Source of the DNA: Arthrobacter sp. AFG7.2 | GTDB lineage: Bacteria > Actinomycetota > Actinomycetes > Actinomycetales > Micrococcaceae | Direction of reading: 5' to 3' | DNA: 64,000 nucleotides | Assembly: GCF_002892835.1 (NCBI RefSeq) | Contig: NZ_PJMB01000003.1 | Span: 124,001-188,000 of the forward strand | Shown here: positions 20,306 through 28,722 of the stretch, one piece after another | How positions within the stretch are numbered: position 1 is the stretch's first letter | How the letters are laid out: every line of letters begins with the position of its first letter | Translations under genes and position numbers: made by a program | The notes under the pieces: generated by a model | What the model was told of the DNA's origin: nothing | Database searches by the model: none | Seen by the model: only the letters and a program-made list of their open reading frames with translations

Positions 20306-20952
20306 CAGAGGATCCCTCCTATGAAGCCGGAGGGCAGGCTGAGGCCCAGTCCGGCGCCGAAGGCCAGTTGAGTTATTGAGGAAAAGAGCAGGCCCACACC
20401 GGCATCGAAAATTGGGCGGCGGCTGCCGAGGGCGCAGGCGACCACCCAGAACAGCGTGGCGGCGCTGATGATCCAGCCCAGCGGATTCAGGATCAGAACA
20501 AAGGCCACGAGGCCACCCAGCATCAGGCCTACCGTCCGCCAGTCCGTGTAGGTCTTCCAGGTTTTGCCGGGTGTTGCGGATAGTCCTTCCTCAAACGCCG
20601 CGTCTTCTTCCTTTCCCAGATGCCCCAGGTCGTGCAGCATGTCCGCGGAGAACTGCCCGTGTCCGGGGTGGATGGAATGGTCGGGTACTTTCGGTGACCT
20701 GAGGATCTGGATGGCCAGCAGGGTGGCTACCAGGTAAAGGACGACGCACACCAGGATGGGGAAGAACTGCGGGCCGGGCGCCGACTTGCCTTGCACTTTC
20801 ATGGTGACAGTGCCGATGGTGAGGAAGACGGCCAGGGCGTAGAGCACGGCGACGACAACAAATTCGCTGCGGCCCGCTCCGAAGCGGGGCTTGGGTTTGC
20901 CCTGACTTTTCTTGACGGATCCTGCTTCTGGCTGGTGCTGGGTGATGCTCAT
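20305..20952 (-). CDS. tctB: Tripartite tricarboxylate transporter, small permease TctB
   Basis: A 215-aa membrane protein with four hydrophobic segments of the TctB family, for example FVVVAVLYALAVFLTIGTV and the C-terminal NPLGWIISAATLFWVVACAL. TctB is poorly conserved, so the call rests on topology plus position between tctC and tctA. A long hydrophilic loop (about residues 95-135) is a common TctB feature. Its start overlaps the tctC stop by 4 bp (ATGA) and its stop overlaps the tctA start. Confidence 0.88.
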   Translation of the reverse strand: MSITQHQPEAGSVKKSQGKPKPRFGAGRSEFVVVAVLYALAVFLTIGTVTMKVQGKSAPGPQFFPILVCVVLYLVATLLAIQILRSPKVPDHSIHPGHGQFSADMLHDLGHLGKEEDAAFEEGLSATPGKTWKTYTDWRTVGLMLGGLVAFVLILNPLGWIISAATLFWVVACALGSRRPIFDAGVGLLFSSITQLAFGAGLGLSLPSGFIGGIL

Positions 20953-21929
20953 AGGCCGAGGTCCTTTACGATTTCTTGGGCCGTTGCAACTTCGTCAGTG
21001 ATGAACTCTTCGAACTCCTGTCCGGTTGAGAAGGTGTCCGTCCAGCTGTTGCGCTTTAGGGCTCCCTGCCAGTGATCGGAGCTGCGCATCTCGGTAACGA
21101 TCTCGATGAATGCTGCCTTCGTTTCTTCCGTGGTTCCGGGCGCCGCTACAAAACCACGCCAGTTGGACATGGACGCGTCAACTCCCTGTTCCTTGAACGT
21201 GGGAACATCCACGCCCTCGAGCCGTTCGTCCGATGAGATGGCCAGGGCACGCAGGGTCCCGGCTTCGATTTGGTCCCGGACCTCGTTATAGCCGGACATG
21301 CCGGCGGAGGTGGTGTGAGACAGAAGTGAGGTCAGGGCTTCGCCGCCTCCGGAGTAGGCGATGTAGTTCACGTCCTTGGGGTCGATGCCCGCGGTCTTGG
21401 CCACCATGGCGCTGAGGAGATGGTCGATGGAGCCCAGGGAGCCGCCGCCGATCGAGGTTCCTCCCGGATCCTTTTTCCAGGTTTCCAAGAAGTCATTCAG
21501 CGTCTGGAACCTGGAATCGGCAGGAACCACCAGGGCTGCGTAGTCGTCCGCCATTCGGGCAATGGGGACAACGTCCGCCATGGACTCCGGGTTGTCGCCG
21601 AGCTCGATGGCCCCCACCATCACTCCGCCGGTCACGAGGAGCGCATCTTCGCGCCCCGGCGTCTGCACGAACTGGCTCAGGCCAATCGTTCCGCCCGCTC
21701 CCGGGACGTTGACCACCTGGACGTTGTTGACCACGCCGCCGCTTTTGAGCGACTGCTGTCCTTCACGGGCAAAACCGTCCCAGCCACCACCAGGGGCGGC
21801 GGGAGCGATCAAAGTGAGCTTGTTGCGCGCCGTGCTCGTTCCGCCGGCACTGCCTGCATTGATGAACGCAAGGGCGGCCACCACGGCAACAACCAGGCCA
21901 AACATGGCATTGCGTAAGGGGATTTTCAT
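20949..21929 (-). CDS. tctC: Tripartite tricarboxylate transporter substrate-binding protein TctC
   Basis: A 326-aa Bug/TctC-type extracytoplasmic solute receptor. The N-terminal hydrophobic stretch (AMFGLVVAVVAALAFINAG) acts as signal peptide or anchor; there is no lipobox cysteine. LTLIAPAAPGGGWDGFARE, VVNVPGAGGTIGLSQF and NYIAYSGGGEAL are the family binding-loop motifs. First gene of the tctCBA operon, with ATG at 21929, reading away from the flavoprotein gene across a 236-bp region with two TGTATACA palindromes. Confidence 0.93.
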   Translation of the reverse strand: MKIPLRNAMFGLVVAVVAALAFINAGSAGGTSTARNKLTLIAPAAPGGGWDGFAREGQQSLKSGGVVNNVQVVNVPGAGGTIGLSQFVQTPGREDALLVTGGVMVGAIELGDNPESMADVVPIARMADDYAALVVPADSRFQTLNDFLETWKKDPGGTSIGGGSLGSIDHLLSAMVAKTAGIDPKDVNYIAYSGGGEALTSLLSHTTSAGMSGYNEVRDQIEAGTLRALAISSDERLEGVDVPTFKEQGVDASMSNWRGFVAAPGTTEETKAAFIEIVTEMRSSDHWQGALKRNSWTDTFSTGQEFEEFITDEVATAQEIVKDLGL

Positions 21930-22037
21930 AGTTCTCGTTCCGTAACGACGTTGTTGGGCGGTGCGAAAGTGACTCTGCTGTGCTGCGGATCAGTCGTGTC
22001 ACCGATCCTGACGGGACGACACCAGCAAGAATACGAG

Positions 22038-22133
22038 TGTATACAATGAAATACAGTTATACATGTGATGACAGTCACCGGCAAGTTTTGCGTCCAGAAC
22101 TGCCCCTTGCTAGCACGGATACAGTTGTATACA
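22038..22133. promoter_or_regulatory. Paired GntR-type operators TGTATACA
   Basis: Perfect 8-bp palindromes TGTATACA at 22038-22045 and 22126-22133, with further ATAC/GTAT half sites between (ATACAGTTATACAT near 22051; ATAC-N4-GTAT at 22119). The T-GTATAC-A core is typical for FCD-subfamily GntR regulators, and such a regulator is encoded at 23718. It sits between the divergent tctCBA and flavoprotein units, so one regulator can control both. Confidence 0.7.
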
Positions 22134-22165
22134 GTCACATACACAACCTGATGAAAGGACTGCAC

Positions 22166-23659
22166 ATGTCTATCGGTAACGGAGCCGGACCCCACAGTGT
22201 GGACAGCATCGACGTGATTGTGGTGGGCGGCGGCAACGCCGGTTTCACTGCGGCCCACGCAGCGGCGGAGCGCGGACGGCGCGTCGTACTGCTGGAAAAG
22301 GGCGAGCAGGATATGGCCGGCGGAAACAGCTTCTATACGGCCGGCGCCACCAGGATCGTGCACAACGGCCTGGATGATCTGGAGGGATTGGTGGAAGCGG
22401 ACGAGCGTCACGCCCGCACCGTTGTTCCCCCTTACAGCGCAGAAGAATACGCCTCGGACCTGGAAAAGGTCACTGAAGGCCGGAACGACCCCGCCTTGAC
22501 GGAGGTCCTCATCGCTGAAAGCCAGTCCACCCTGCGGTGGCTTAACAGCCTGGGTCTGAAATACCGGCTGATGTACGAGCGGCAGGCCTATGAACGCCCG
22601 GATGGGTCCTTCCTCTTCTGGGGCGGCCTTCACGTGGGTAACGTCGCCGGCGGTGAAGGCCTGATCGAGGACCACACCCGCGTAGCCACCGGGCTGGGCG
22701 TTGATATTCGCTACGGCCACGCAGCGCAGAGCCTCATTGTCGAGAACGGGCGCATTGGCGGAGTCGTCGTTAAAACAGCTGAAGGTGAGCTGCGCCTGAC
22801 CGCAGAATCCGTGATCCTCACTGCCGGCGGCTTTGAATCCGATCCCCAGTGGCGGCGGGAGCATCTTGGCGAAGGCTGGGAAAATGCCAAAGTCCGCGGA
22901 ACGCCGTACAACACCGGCGACATGATCGCTGCAGCGCTGGAGATCGGCGCCACGAAGGGCGGGGACTGGAGCACCTGCCACAGCGTGCAGTGGGACGCCT
23001 TCACTGCCACGAACGAAAGCAACCGTGAACTCACCAACAGGCTGACCCGGCAGAGTTACCCGCTGGGCATCATTGTCAACAGGGAGGGCAAGCGCTTCCT
23101 GGATGAGGGCGCTGACTTCAGGAACTACACCTACGCCAAGTACGGCAAGGAAATTCTGAAGCAGCCCGGGTCGGTGGCCTACCAGATCTTCGATGCGAGC
23201 CTTCGCCCGATGCTGCGCGGCGAGGAATACGACATGCCCGGTATCTCCGTAGAAGTAGCGGACACCATTGAAGACCTGGCTGCAAAAATCGGGATTGACC
23301 CCGAGAGCCTGGCCAAGACCGTTACAGACTTCAACAACTCGATCGACCGTTCCGTACCGTTTGACCCCACGATCAAGGACGGGCGTGCAGCGGCAACTGA
23401 GCCGGTCAAGAGCAACTGGGCTGCCCCCATCGAAACCGGACCCTTCTATGCCTACGGCGTTACCTGCGGCATCACCTTCACATTCGGCGGTATTAAATCC
23501 GACACCCACGGCCGTGTCCTCAACGCCGAGGGCAAGCACATCGAAGGCCTCTTTGTGGCTGGTGAAATGCTGGGCGGACTGTTCAGCACCAACTATCCGG
23601 GCGGTACCGGACTTGCGGCCGGATGCGTGTTTGGGCGGCGGGCCGGCGTTCTGGCGTAA
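22166..23659 (+). CDS. tcuA: FAD-dependent oxidoreductase, TcuA-like (tricarballylate dehydrogenase)
   Basis: About 497 aa of the fumarate-reductase/succinate-dehydrogenase flavoprotein family. The dinucleotide-binding motif DVIVVGGGNAGFTAAHAA lies near residues 17-34; GGNSFYTAGATR matches the TcuA FAD region, and the C-terminal GEMLGGLFSTNYPGGTGLA closes the FAD site. TcuA oxidises tricarballylate to cis-aconitate in Salmonella. The usual electron-transfer partner TcuB is not encoded here, so electrons may leave another way or the substrate may differ. ATG at 22166 has AAAGGA 7 bases upstream. Divergent from tctCBA, followed by the GntR gene. Confidence 0.82.
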   Translation: MSIGNGAGPHSVDSIDVIVVGGGNAGFTAAHAAAERGRRVVLLEKGEQDMAGGNSFYTAGATRIVHNGLDDLEGLVEADERHARTVVPPYSAEEYASDLEKVTEGRNDPALTEVLIAESQSTLRWLNSLGLKYRLMYERQAYERPDGSFLFWGGLHVGNVAGGEGLIEDHTRVATGLGVDIRYGHAAQSLIVENGRIGGVVVKTAEGELRLTAESVILTAGGFESDPQWRREHLGEGWENAKVRGTPYNTGDMIAAALEIGATKGGDWSTCHSVQWDAFTATNESNRELTNRLTRQSYPLGIIVNREGKRFLDEGADFRNYTYAKYGKEILKQPGSVAYQIFDASLRPMLRGEEYDMPGISVEVADTIEDLAAKIGIDPESLAKTVTDFNNSIDRSVPFDPTIKDGRAAATEPVKSNWAAPIETGPFYAYGVTCGITFTFGGIKSDTHGRVLNAEGKHIEGLFVAGEMLGGLFSTNYPGGTGLAAGCVFGRRAGVLA

Positions 23660-23717
23660 AGTTCCTTTCGGAACCAGCGCCCGGCAATTACCACTCCAAT
23701 GTTTCAAGGACCAGCCA

Positions 23718-24407
23718 GTGACGGATACAGCAGCCCCCCGCGTTGACGGAGAAAGCATCTTCCAGAGCCTGCGCAGCGAAATCCTGTCCGGAGTGCACCA
23801 GCCTGGCACTGCCATTCGAGAGACTTCGCTTGCCCAGCGCTTCGGCGTCTCCCGGACACCCGTCCGGGAGGCGCTGTCCCGCCTTCAACAGGAACGGCTC
23901 CTGGAGCGCGCTGCCCGGGGCCTTCAAGTACCCCAGGTGGACCCCCAGCAGGTCATCCAGATTTATGACATGCGCATCCTCCTGGAAGAGGAGGCCGCGC
24001 GCCAGGCAGCACGCGCACGACAGTTCCCGGACCTGATGCGGCTTGAAGCGTTGCTCCAGCGGGACAGGCAACTGCAGGAACCGGATGACCACACCAGGAT
24101 CACCACCAACCTGGACTTTCACGCTGCCATGTGGGACTGCACCCACAACCCTGTCCTCCGGGACCTGCTGGACCGTTTGTCCACCCACCTGATCCACGCA
24201 CCCCGGTCCACGCTCTCGACCGGAAACCGTTGGGCCGAATCGCTGGACGAGCATGAAGCACTCGTACACGCCATCGAACAGCAGGACAGCGATGCCGCCG
24301 CGAAAATCGCGCGTCAGCACATGGAGACAGCGCGCACCTTGCGGCTGCAGCTGCTCCGGGAGACGGCCCTGCAACATCCAGTTGCCAGCCACGGTCCCCG
24401 CCGGTAA
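23718..24407 (+). CDS. GntR-family transcriptional regulator (FCD subfamily)
   Basis: About 229 aa. The N-terminal winged helix-turn-helix shows the GntR pattern (IFQSLRSEILSGVHQPGTAI, then QRFGVSRTPVREALSRL). The C-terminal helical FCD effector domain has the pattern DFHAAM, HEALVHAI and a late RQHMETA helix with histidine/acidic ligands, typical of carboxylate-sensing members. Start chosen as GTG at 23718, 58 bp after the flavoprotein gene; weak ribosome site (AAGGACC). Probably senses the transported acid and controls the divergent operon through the TGTATACA sites (inference). Confidence 0.88.
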   Translation: MTDTAAPRVDGESIFQSLRSEILSGVHQPGTAIRETSLAQRFGVSRTPVREALSRLQQERLLERAARGLQVPQVDPQQVIQIYDMRILLEEEAARQAARARQFPDLMRLEALLQRDRQLQEPDDHTRITTNLDFHAAMWDCTHNPVLRDLLDRLSTHLIHAPRSTLSTGNRWAESLDEHEALVHAIEQQDSDAAAKIARQHMETARTLRLQLLRETALQHPVASHGPRR

Positions 24408-24447
24408 TTCCCGGCGCCAATTTCATCGACAGCCGCAAAAGAAAAAG

Positions 24448-24483
24448 AGCGGACGACGGCGGGACCTCCCGCCGTCGTCCGCT
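24448..24483. repeat. Dispersed palindromic element, copy 5
   Basis: Arms AGCGGACGACGGCGGG and CCCGCCGTCGTCCGCT around ACCT, the closest copy to the consensus. It lies between the convergent ends of the GntR gene and the phosphoesterase gene. Confidence 0.9.
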
Positions 24484-24495
24484 TCCGTTAAGTGC

Positions 24496-25536
24496 CTAGG
24501 AGCTGAAGGGGACCTTCTCCCAGCTCAGGACCTCTCCGCCGTCGGCGCTGTTGCCGGCCACCGAGAACCGGACGTAGTTTGTGGCGTTAGCCGAGCCGTC
24601 CACCGTGATGCGCTGCAGGTTGTCAGCGGCCGGCTGGCCGTAGATCTCCAGCCACGGCGACCCCTCGGCCAGCGGCTGGTTCTCGGCGAAAACATGGCTG
24701 TCGCCGTTGATGAGGTACACCGGCGCATCGAAGCTGTTGGTTTCCGCCACGATGGCTGCAACGATCTCCCGGAAGCCGGACATGATCTCCGGGTTGGCGG
24801 TGGCAGCGGTGAGCAGCGAGGGGTCGAACATGTCGGCCTGGAGCATCAGGACAACCGTGCGGTCATTGCGGCGCTCAGCGTCGGCGAATGTCTCACGGAT
24901 CTGGGCCAGGGCGGCGTCCGTCCGGTATTCCACCTCGGCCAACTGCTCCGGGGTGGCCGAGGTCTCGCCAAGGCCGGTCCACGGTTGCAGCGAGTTGTTG
25001 CTGCCCTGGATGTTCAGCACGGAGAAGGCCACCCGGTTCTGGGTGAAGCGGACGTTCTCGGGCAACCCAAGGTTCTCCTGCGTCTTGACTGGCATGGTGG
25101 CGCCCAGGGTCTTGCCGGGTTCGTCGAAGAAGACCTCCCGCAGCCTGTCCAGCCGTTCCAGCGGGTTGTAGGCGCCGTTGTTGGTGCGGTGGCAGTCCAC
25201 CCACTCGTTATCTCCCGGGGTGAAGACCAGCGGATGGGTGAAAGTGTCGAACTCGGTGCGGATGGCGTCGAAGTACTCGTCGGAGCAGACTGAGGAGCCG
25301 TTCTTGATGTCGCCCACGTGTGCTACAAAGTCGAGCGTGGTGTCAGCGTTGATGTCCTGGATGCGGGCGGGAAACTTGGCAATTTCCGCGTCACCGTAAG
25401 GGATGTCACCGATGACGCCGAAGGTGAAGGCCTGCCTGTCGGTGGTGTCTTCAGCGGCGAAGGCGGGCTGGGACGCCAGGAGGCCGAGCGCCATGACGGC
25501 TGCCGCCGTCGTCGTTTTGATGGTCTTTGAAGGCAT
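24496..25536 (-). CDS. Secreted metallophosphoesterase (calcineurin-like)
   Basis: A 346-aa exported protein with Sec-type signal peptide (KTIKTTTAAAVMALGLLA, cleavage near AFA-AE). The metal-binding core is seen as VIGDIPYGD near residue 40, HVGDIKNG, PGDNEWVDCH and later NGDSHVF, matching the D-x-H/GD/GN(D)E/H pattern of calcineurin-like phosphoesterases. Substrate unknown. ATG at 25536, weak ribosome site (CAGGACC). It follows the GDPD-type gene by 42 bp, so the two likely form an operon for extracellular phosphoester breakdown. Confidence 0.87.
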   Translation of the reverse strand: MPSKTIKTTTAAAVMALGLLASQPAFAAEDTTDRQAFTFGVIGDIPYGDAEIAKFPARIQDINADTTLDFVAHVGDIKNGSSVCSDEYFDAIRTEFDTFTHPLVFTPGDNEWVDCHRTNNGAYNPLERLDRLREVFFDEPGKTLGATMPVKTQENLGLPENVRFTQNRVAFSVLNIQGSNNSLQPWTGLGETSATPEQLAEVEYRTDAALAQIRETFADAERRNDRTVVLMLQADMFDPSLLTAATANPEIMSGFREIVAAIVAETNSFDAPVYLINGDSHVFAENQPLAEGSPWLEIYGQPAADNLQRITVDGSANATNYVRFSVAGNSADGGEVLSWEKVPFSS

Positions 25537-25578
25537 GGGGATGGTCCTGTTTCTGCTAGGAGCGGCTGAGGAGGCGGC

Positions 25579-26442
25579 TTAGGCCGTGCGGGCGTTGAGG
25601 AACTGCTGCAGGCCGGCGAGGTCGTCGGTGTTGATGTGGTCCACGCCGGCGTCGAAGAGTTCATTCCAGAGGGCGTCGCGGGCTGAGCCGGGAACATCCG
25701 GGGTGGCCCAGAAGCGGACGCGGTAGCCGTTGGCGTGGGCCTCGGCAACATATGCGTGGAGCCTGGCGCGCTCGGCCGCGGGCATGGGGCCGACGCCCTG
25801 CCAGGTGAAGAGCCTGGTCCAGTTGTCGCTGACCAGCGGCATCAGGTCCGCGGGCTTGCCGCTGGTGAGGTCGGCGGAGCGGCCGTCGTAGAAGCTGAAC
25901 CGCTTGTCCTGGGCCTGCATGGTGGCGAGCGGGCGGTTGCCGCTGATGACAGCGGTGACCGGTCCGGTCTTGACGTTGCCGTTGGTGTAGCGGCTCATGA
26001 TGTCGCGGTGTTCGGCCAGTTCCTGCTCAATGGCAGCGTAGGTGGCCTCGCCTTCGCTCTTGATGTCGATCAGGAGCTGCAGGCTGCCGTCCCAGTGCGG
26101 GTAGACGCTGTGCCCGGGCTGGCTGCGGACGAGGTCCTGGAGCGGGTCCAGGTAGAGGCTTTCGAGCGTGACCCCGGGCCGGACGTCCTCCCGGTCGTGC
26201 GCCACCAGCAGTTCGCCGTCCACCAGCCAGACGTCGGCTTCGACGCTGGTGAAGCCGTGCTCCAGGGCGTCGAACAGGGGGCGGCCATGTTCGTAGTCAT
26301 TGTGGGCATGTGCCTGGGCCAGCGGTTGGCCGACGACGACGGGAGCCGGCTTGGCTGCCTCGGCTTGGGCGGGTGCAGCTGCTGCGGTTCCTGCCAGGGA
26401 GGCGAGGACAGCGACGGCGGCGAGGGTGCTTTTCACGAACAC
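25579..26442 (-). CDS. Secreted glycerophosphodiester phosphodiesterase-like protein
   Basis: A 287-aa exported protein; signal peptide with core AAVAVLASLAGTAAAAP. AHAHNDYEHGRPLFDALEHG, then SVEADVWLVDGELLVAHD, give the GDPD/PLC-like TIM-barrel start with catalytic His and Glu-x-Asp metal ligands. The HNDYEH form is typical of the branch annotated as phosphatidylinositol-specific phospholipase C/GDPD-like rather than classical GlpQ. The start is GTG at 26442 with AGGAG 7 bases upstream. Operon partner of the metallophosphoesterase. Confidence 0.85.
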   Translation of the reverse strand: MFVKSTLAAVAVLASLAGTAAAAPAQAEAAKPAPVVVGQPLAQAHAHNDYEHGRPLFDALEHGFTSVEADVWLVDGELLVAHDREDVRPGVTLESLYLDPLQDLVRSQPGHSVYPHWDGSLQLLIDIKSEGEATYAAIEQELAEHRDIMSRYTNGNVKTGPVTAVISGNRPLATMQAQDKRFSFYDGRSADLTSGKPADLMPLVSDNWTRLFTWQGVGPMPAAERARLHAYVAEAHANGYRVRFWATPDVPGSARDALWNELFDAGVDHINTDDLAGLQQFLNARTA

Positions 26443-26630
26443 GGAGTACTCCTACGTACTGCTGGGATGTCCGCCCGGCTGTCTGGTGTGCCGGGCGAAA
26501 GGGGGCGTGAAAAGACTGCTGGCTGCAGGAGAACGGGTCGGAGCCGGCGGGTTGCTGTCTGGTGAACGGGGAGGGACATCGGCAGGAGGCGCGGTTCACC
26601 CGGCGCCGTCACCCCTGGTCTGCTGCCGGG

Positions 26631-26669
26631 TCAGCTCCACGCCGAGGATGCGGTCGTCGCGGTGTTCAT
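26631..26669 (-). CDS. Possible 12-aa leader peptide
   Basis: ATG at 26669 preceded by AGGAGG at ideal spacing encodes MNTATTASSAWS. It lies in the 288-bp gap between the MFS gene and the GDPD-like gene. The gap otherwise shows nothing I recognise. It may be a leader peptide or a chance ribosome site. Confidence 0.2.
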   Translation of the reverse strand: MNTATTASSAWS

Positions 26670-26730
26670 GGGATCCTCCTCGTTGCTCCAGGACGTTTGG
26701 CAGCACGGCGGCAGGTTGCAGCCGCTGTGG

Positions 26731-27999
26731 CTAGCTGGGGAATGCTGTCCGGCGTCCGGTAACGGCGATAACGAGCGCGACGGCGGCAAGTCCCGCCGGG
26801 GCGGCGGGCAGGACCATCCCGTTGAAGGTGCTGATCACCAGCGCCCCCGTTACACCCGCGGCGAAGATGGCAAGGTTGAAGGCAACGCCAAGCATTGAGT
26901 TGGCGACGTCCGCGTTTTCCCCGCTTGCCGCACTGATGGCCGTTTGCAGCTGGGCTGCCGCGCCCCCGAAGGCGATGCCCCACAGGACGATCACTGCGAG
27001 GACTGCCACTAAGGACGAGTGGCCCACGATGAAGATGAGGCCGGCCAGAACGAAGCTCCCGAGGCTGAGCAGGACCAGGCGTCGAAGGCCCTTGTCGATC
27101 ACGGCACCAGTGATGCCGATCCCTGCAATGGCGGCACCGCCGAACGTGACGAGTGCGATGTCCACCGGGAGATCAAGGCTTGCCTCGCGGATGTCAGTGC
27201 CGATGTAGGTGTACATGATGTTGTGTCCCAGCATCCAGGTGACGATGACGCCGAGGACAACCGCGACGCCCGGAATGGCGAAGACCCGTGCAAGGGGTAC
27301 GCGTGTCCCTGCCCGTTGGCCCGGAGCGTCCGGGACCAGGAAGACCGCCAGCAGCAGTGTGACCACCGTAAGGAGTGAGAGCACCCCGAAGGACCAGCGC
27401 CAGTCGAAGGTGGTGCCCAGCCAGGAGCCGAAGGGAGTCCCGACCGCCAGGCCGACGGGCGTTCCAAGGGAGGCGACGGACAAGGCGCGGCCCGCATGTT
27501 CCGGGGCGGTGATGCGGCGGGCATACCCGGCAATCATCCCCCACAGCAGGCCGGAGAAGGCACCGGCCAAAAGCCGCGCTGCCAGTGAGAAGACGATGTC
27601 CGTGGAGAATCCGGCGATGAGGTTCGCGGCCAGGAAGCCGATGATCCCGACAAGGAAGACGGGCTTCCGGCGCATGCCCCGTGTCAGGGCGATTGCGGGC
27701 ATGGCCGCAATGACTGTTCCCAGGGCGTAGGCGCTGACAAACTGGCCCGCAGTGCCCTCGCTGACACCCAGTCCCGAGGCGATGTGCGGCAGCAGGCCCG
27801 CGGGCATGGTCTCGGTGGCAATCAGGAGGAACCCCGTCAGGGCCATGACCAGCAGGGCGGCCCACGGAAAGGGCCCGGCGGGGACGGAAAAGTTGCGTGC
27901 CGGGACCGGGCCCTTCGGTTCTTCAAGGGTGTTGTCTTGGTGTTCCAGGGTGTCGACGGGCGCTTCGTGCCCGCCATCCTCAAGGGTTGCTCGAGTCAC
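26731..27999 (-). CDS. MFS transporter (DHA1/AraJ-Cmx-like)
   Basis: A membrane transporter with about 12 hydrophobic segments and a polar 55-residue N-terminus. The motif A region between helices 2 and 3 is ALTRGMRRKPVFLVGIIG, and GTPVGLAVGTPFGSWLG is the motif C-like helix 5 of drug/sugar antiporters. Related members export drugs or sugars; substrate here unknown. Start uncertain: GTG at 27999 is used, with in-frame TTG at 28044 directly after the lipoprotein stop also possible. Co-oriented and nearly contiguous with the lipoprotein gene. Confidence 0.85.
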   Translation of the reverse strand: MTRATLEDGGHEAPVDTLEHQDNTLEEPKGPVPARNFSVPAGPFPWAALLVMALTGFLLIATETMPAGLLPHIASGLGVSEGTAGQFVSAYALGTVIAAMPAIALTRGMRRKPVFLVGIIGFLAANLIAGFSTDIVFSLAARLLAGAFSGLLWGMIAGYARRITAPEHAGRALSVASLGTPVGLAVGTPFGSWLGTTFDWRWSFGVLSLLTVVTLLLAVFLVPDAPGQRAGTRVPLARVFAIPGVAVVLGVIVTWMLGHNIMYTYIGTDIREASLDLPVDIALVTFGGAAIAGIGITGAVIDKGLRRLVLLSLGSFVLAGLIFIVGHSSLVAVLAVIVLWGIAFGGAAAQLQTAISAASGENADVANSMLGVAFNLAIFAAGVTGALVISTFNGMVLPAAPAGLAAVALVIAVTGRRTAFPS

Positions 28000-28049
28000 A
28001 TCGGGTCCGTTCTTTTGCGAAGAATTTTTGGAGCAGGCGGTCAACCCGC

Positions 28050-28586
28050 TTAGTTTGCGTGAGCCAGCCTGGCGGTAAAACTGTCTGTCCGGTCGCGGAT
28101 CGCCCCGAGGTTGTCGAACGATCCGATCCGCACAATTCCGCGGGCGTATCCGACGCTCTCGTAGTAGAGAACGAGGGCCTGGTCGGGCGCGTAGTAGCCG
28201 ATGGTCAGTGGTTCTGCACTGTCGCCAGCAGGCACGCCGTCGAGCGAAAGCGCCTCCGGCAGCTCGGCGATCTTTTCCTGGCCGCCGTAGTCCCTGAAGG
28301 AGAGCGTCAGGGGAAGCTGGCGGACCAGGGAGCGTGCCGTCGCGTTGCTGGAAAGGGTGGCTGTCACGGACTCCTCATCGATCTCGATGATGACCGGAGT
28401 GCTGTCCGCCTCAGCCGCCTGGGACGGGTCCGGCGACGTCTGCGAAGACCCAGCGGCCGCCGTCGGTGTCTCCAGAGGGGAGGACTGAGGCCCGGTGGTG
28501 GCGGGGCCGTTCGAGGAGCTGCTGCATCCGGCAAGGGGCAACGCGAGCGCGATGATCGCAATCAGGGCCGGCATCTTCAGGCGCAT
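28050..28586 (-). CDS. Lipoprotein with cyclophilin-like domain
   Basis: About 178 aa. A lipoprotein signal (MPALIAIIALALPLAGC) ends with the lipobox LAGC, followed by a Ser/Pro/Thr-rich linker (residues 24-60). The remaining 115 residues (VTATLSSNATARSLVRQLP, then FRDYGGQEKIAELP, TIGYYAPDQALVLYY) match the bacterial cyclophilin-like fold. This fold is often encoded near hydrolase and reductase genes; its role is unknown. The ATG at 28586 is chosen because upstream codons lack a signal sequence; GGGGAA precedes it. Confidence 0.8.
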   Translation of the reverse strand: MRLKMPALIAIIALALPLAGCSSSSNGPATTGPQSSPLETPTAAAGSSQTSPDPSQAAEADSTPVIIEIDEESVTATLSSNATARSLVRQLPLTLSFRDYGGQEKIAELPEALSLDGVPAGDSAEPLTIGYYAPDQALVLYYESVGYARGIVRIGSFDNLGAIRDRTDSFTARLAHAN

Positions 28587-28612
28587 GGGAGATGTTCCCC
28601 TTTCAAGAAAAA

Positions 28613-28626
28613 CTGGACCATTCCAG
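28613..28626. promoter_or_regulatory. Inverted repeat upstream of the lipoprotein-MFS unit
   Basis: CTGGA-CCAT-TCCAG at 28613-28626, 27 bp upstream of the lipoprotein start. Possible operator for the neighbouring XRE regulator; not tested by a second exact copy. Confidence 0.3.
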
Positions 28627-28722
28627 CAAAGCAGACGACACAGAAGAGGAGGAGCCCCTGCTGTGAGGGGTACCGGGAGGGACCCCCAGGACGGCCAGTT
28701 CTTGAGTAGCTGCGTGGGACCG

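Noticed and set aside
21926..23815. Open frame of about 629 codons antisense to the TcuA-like gene
   Set aside because: High-G+C shadow frame. The plus-strand protein has clear FAD motifs; the antisense product has no family features.
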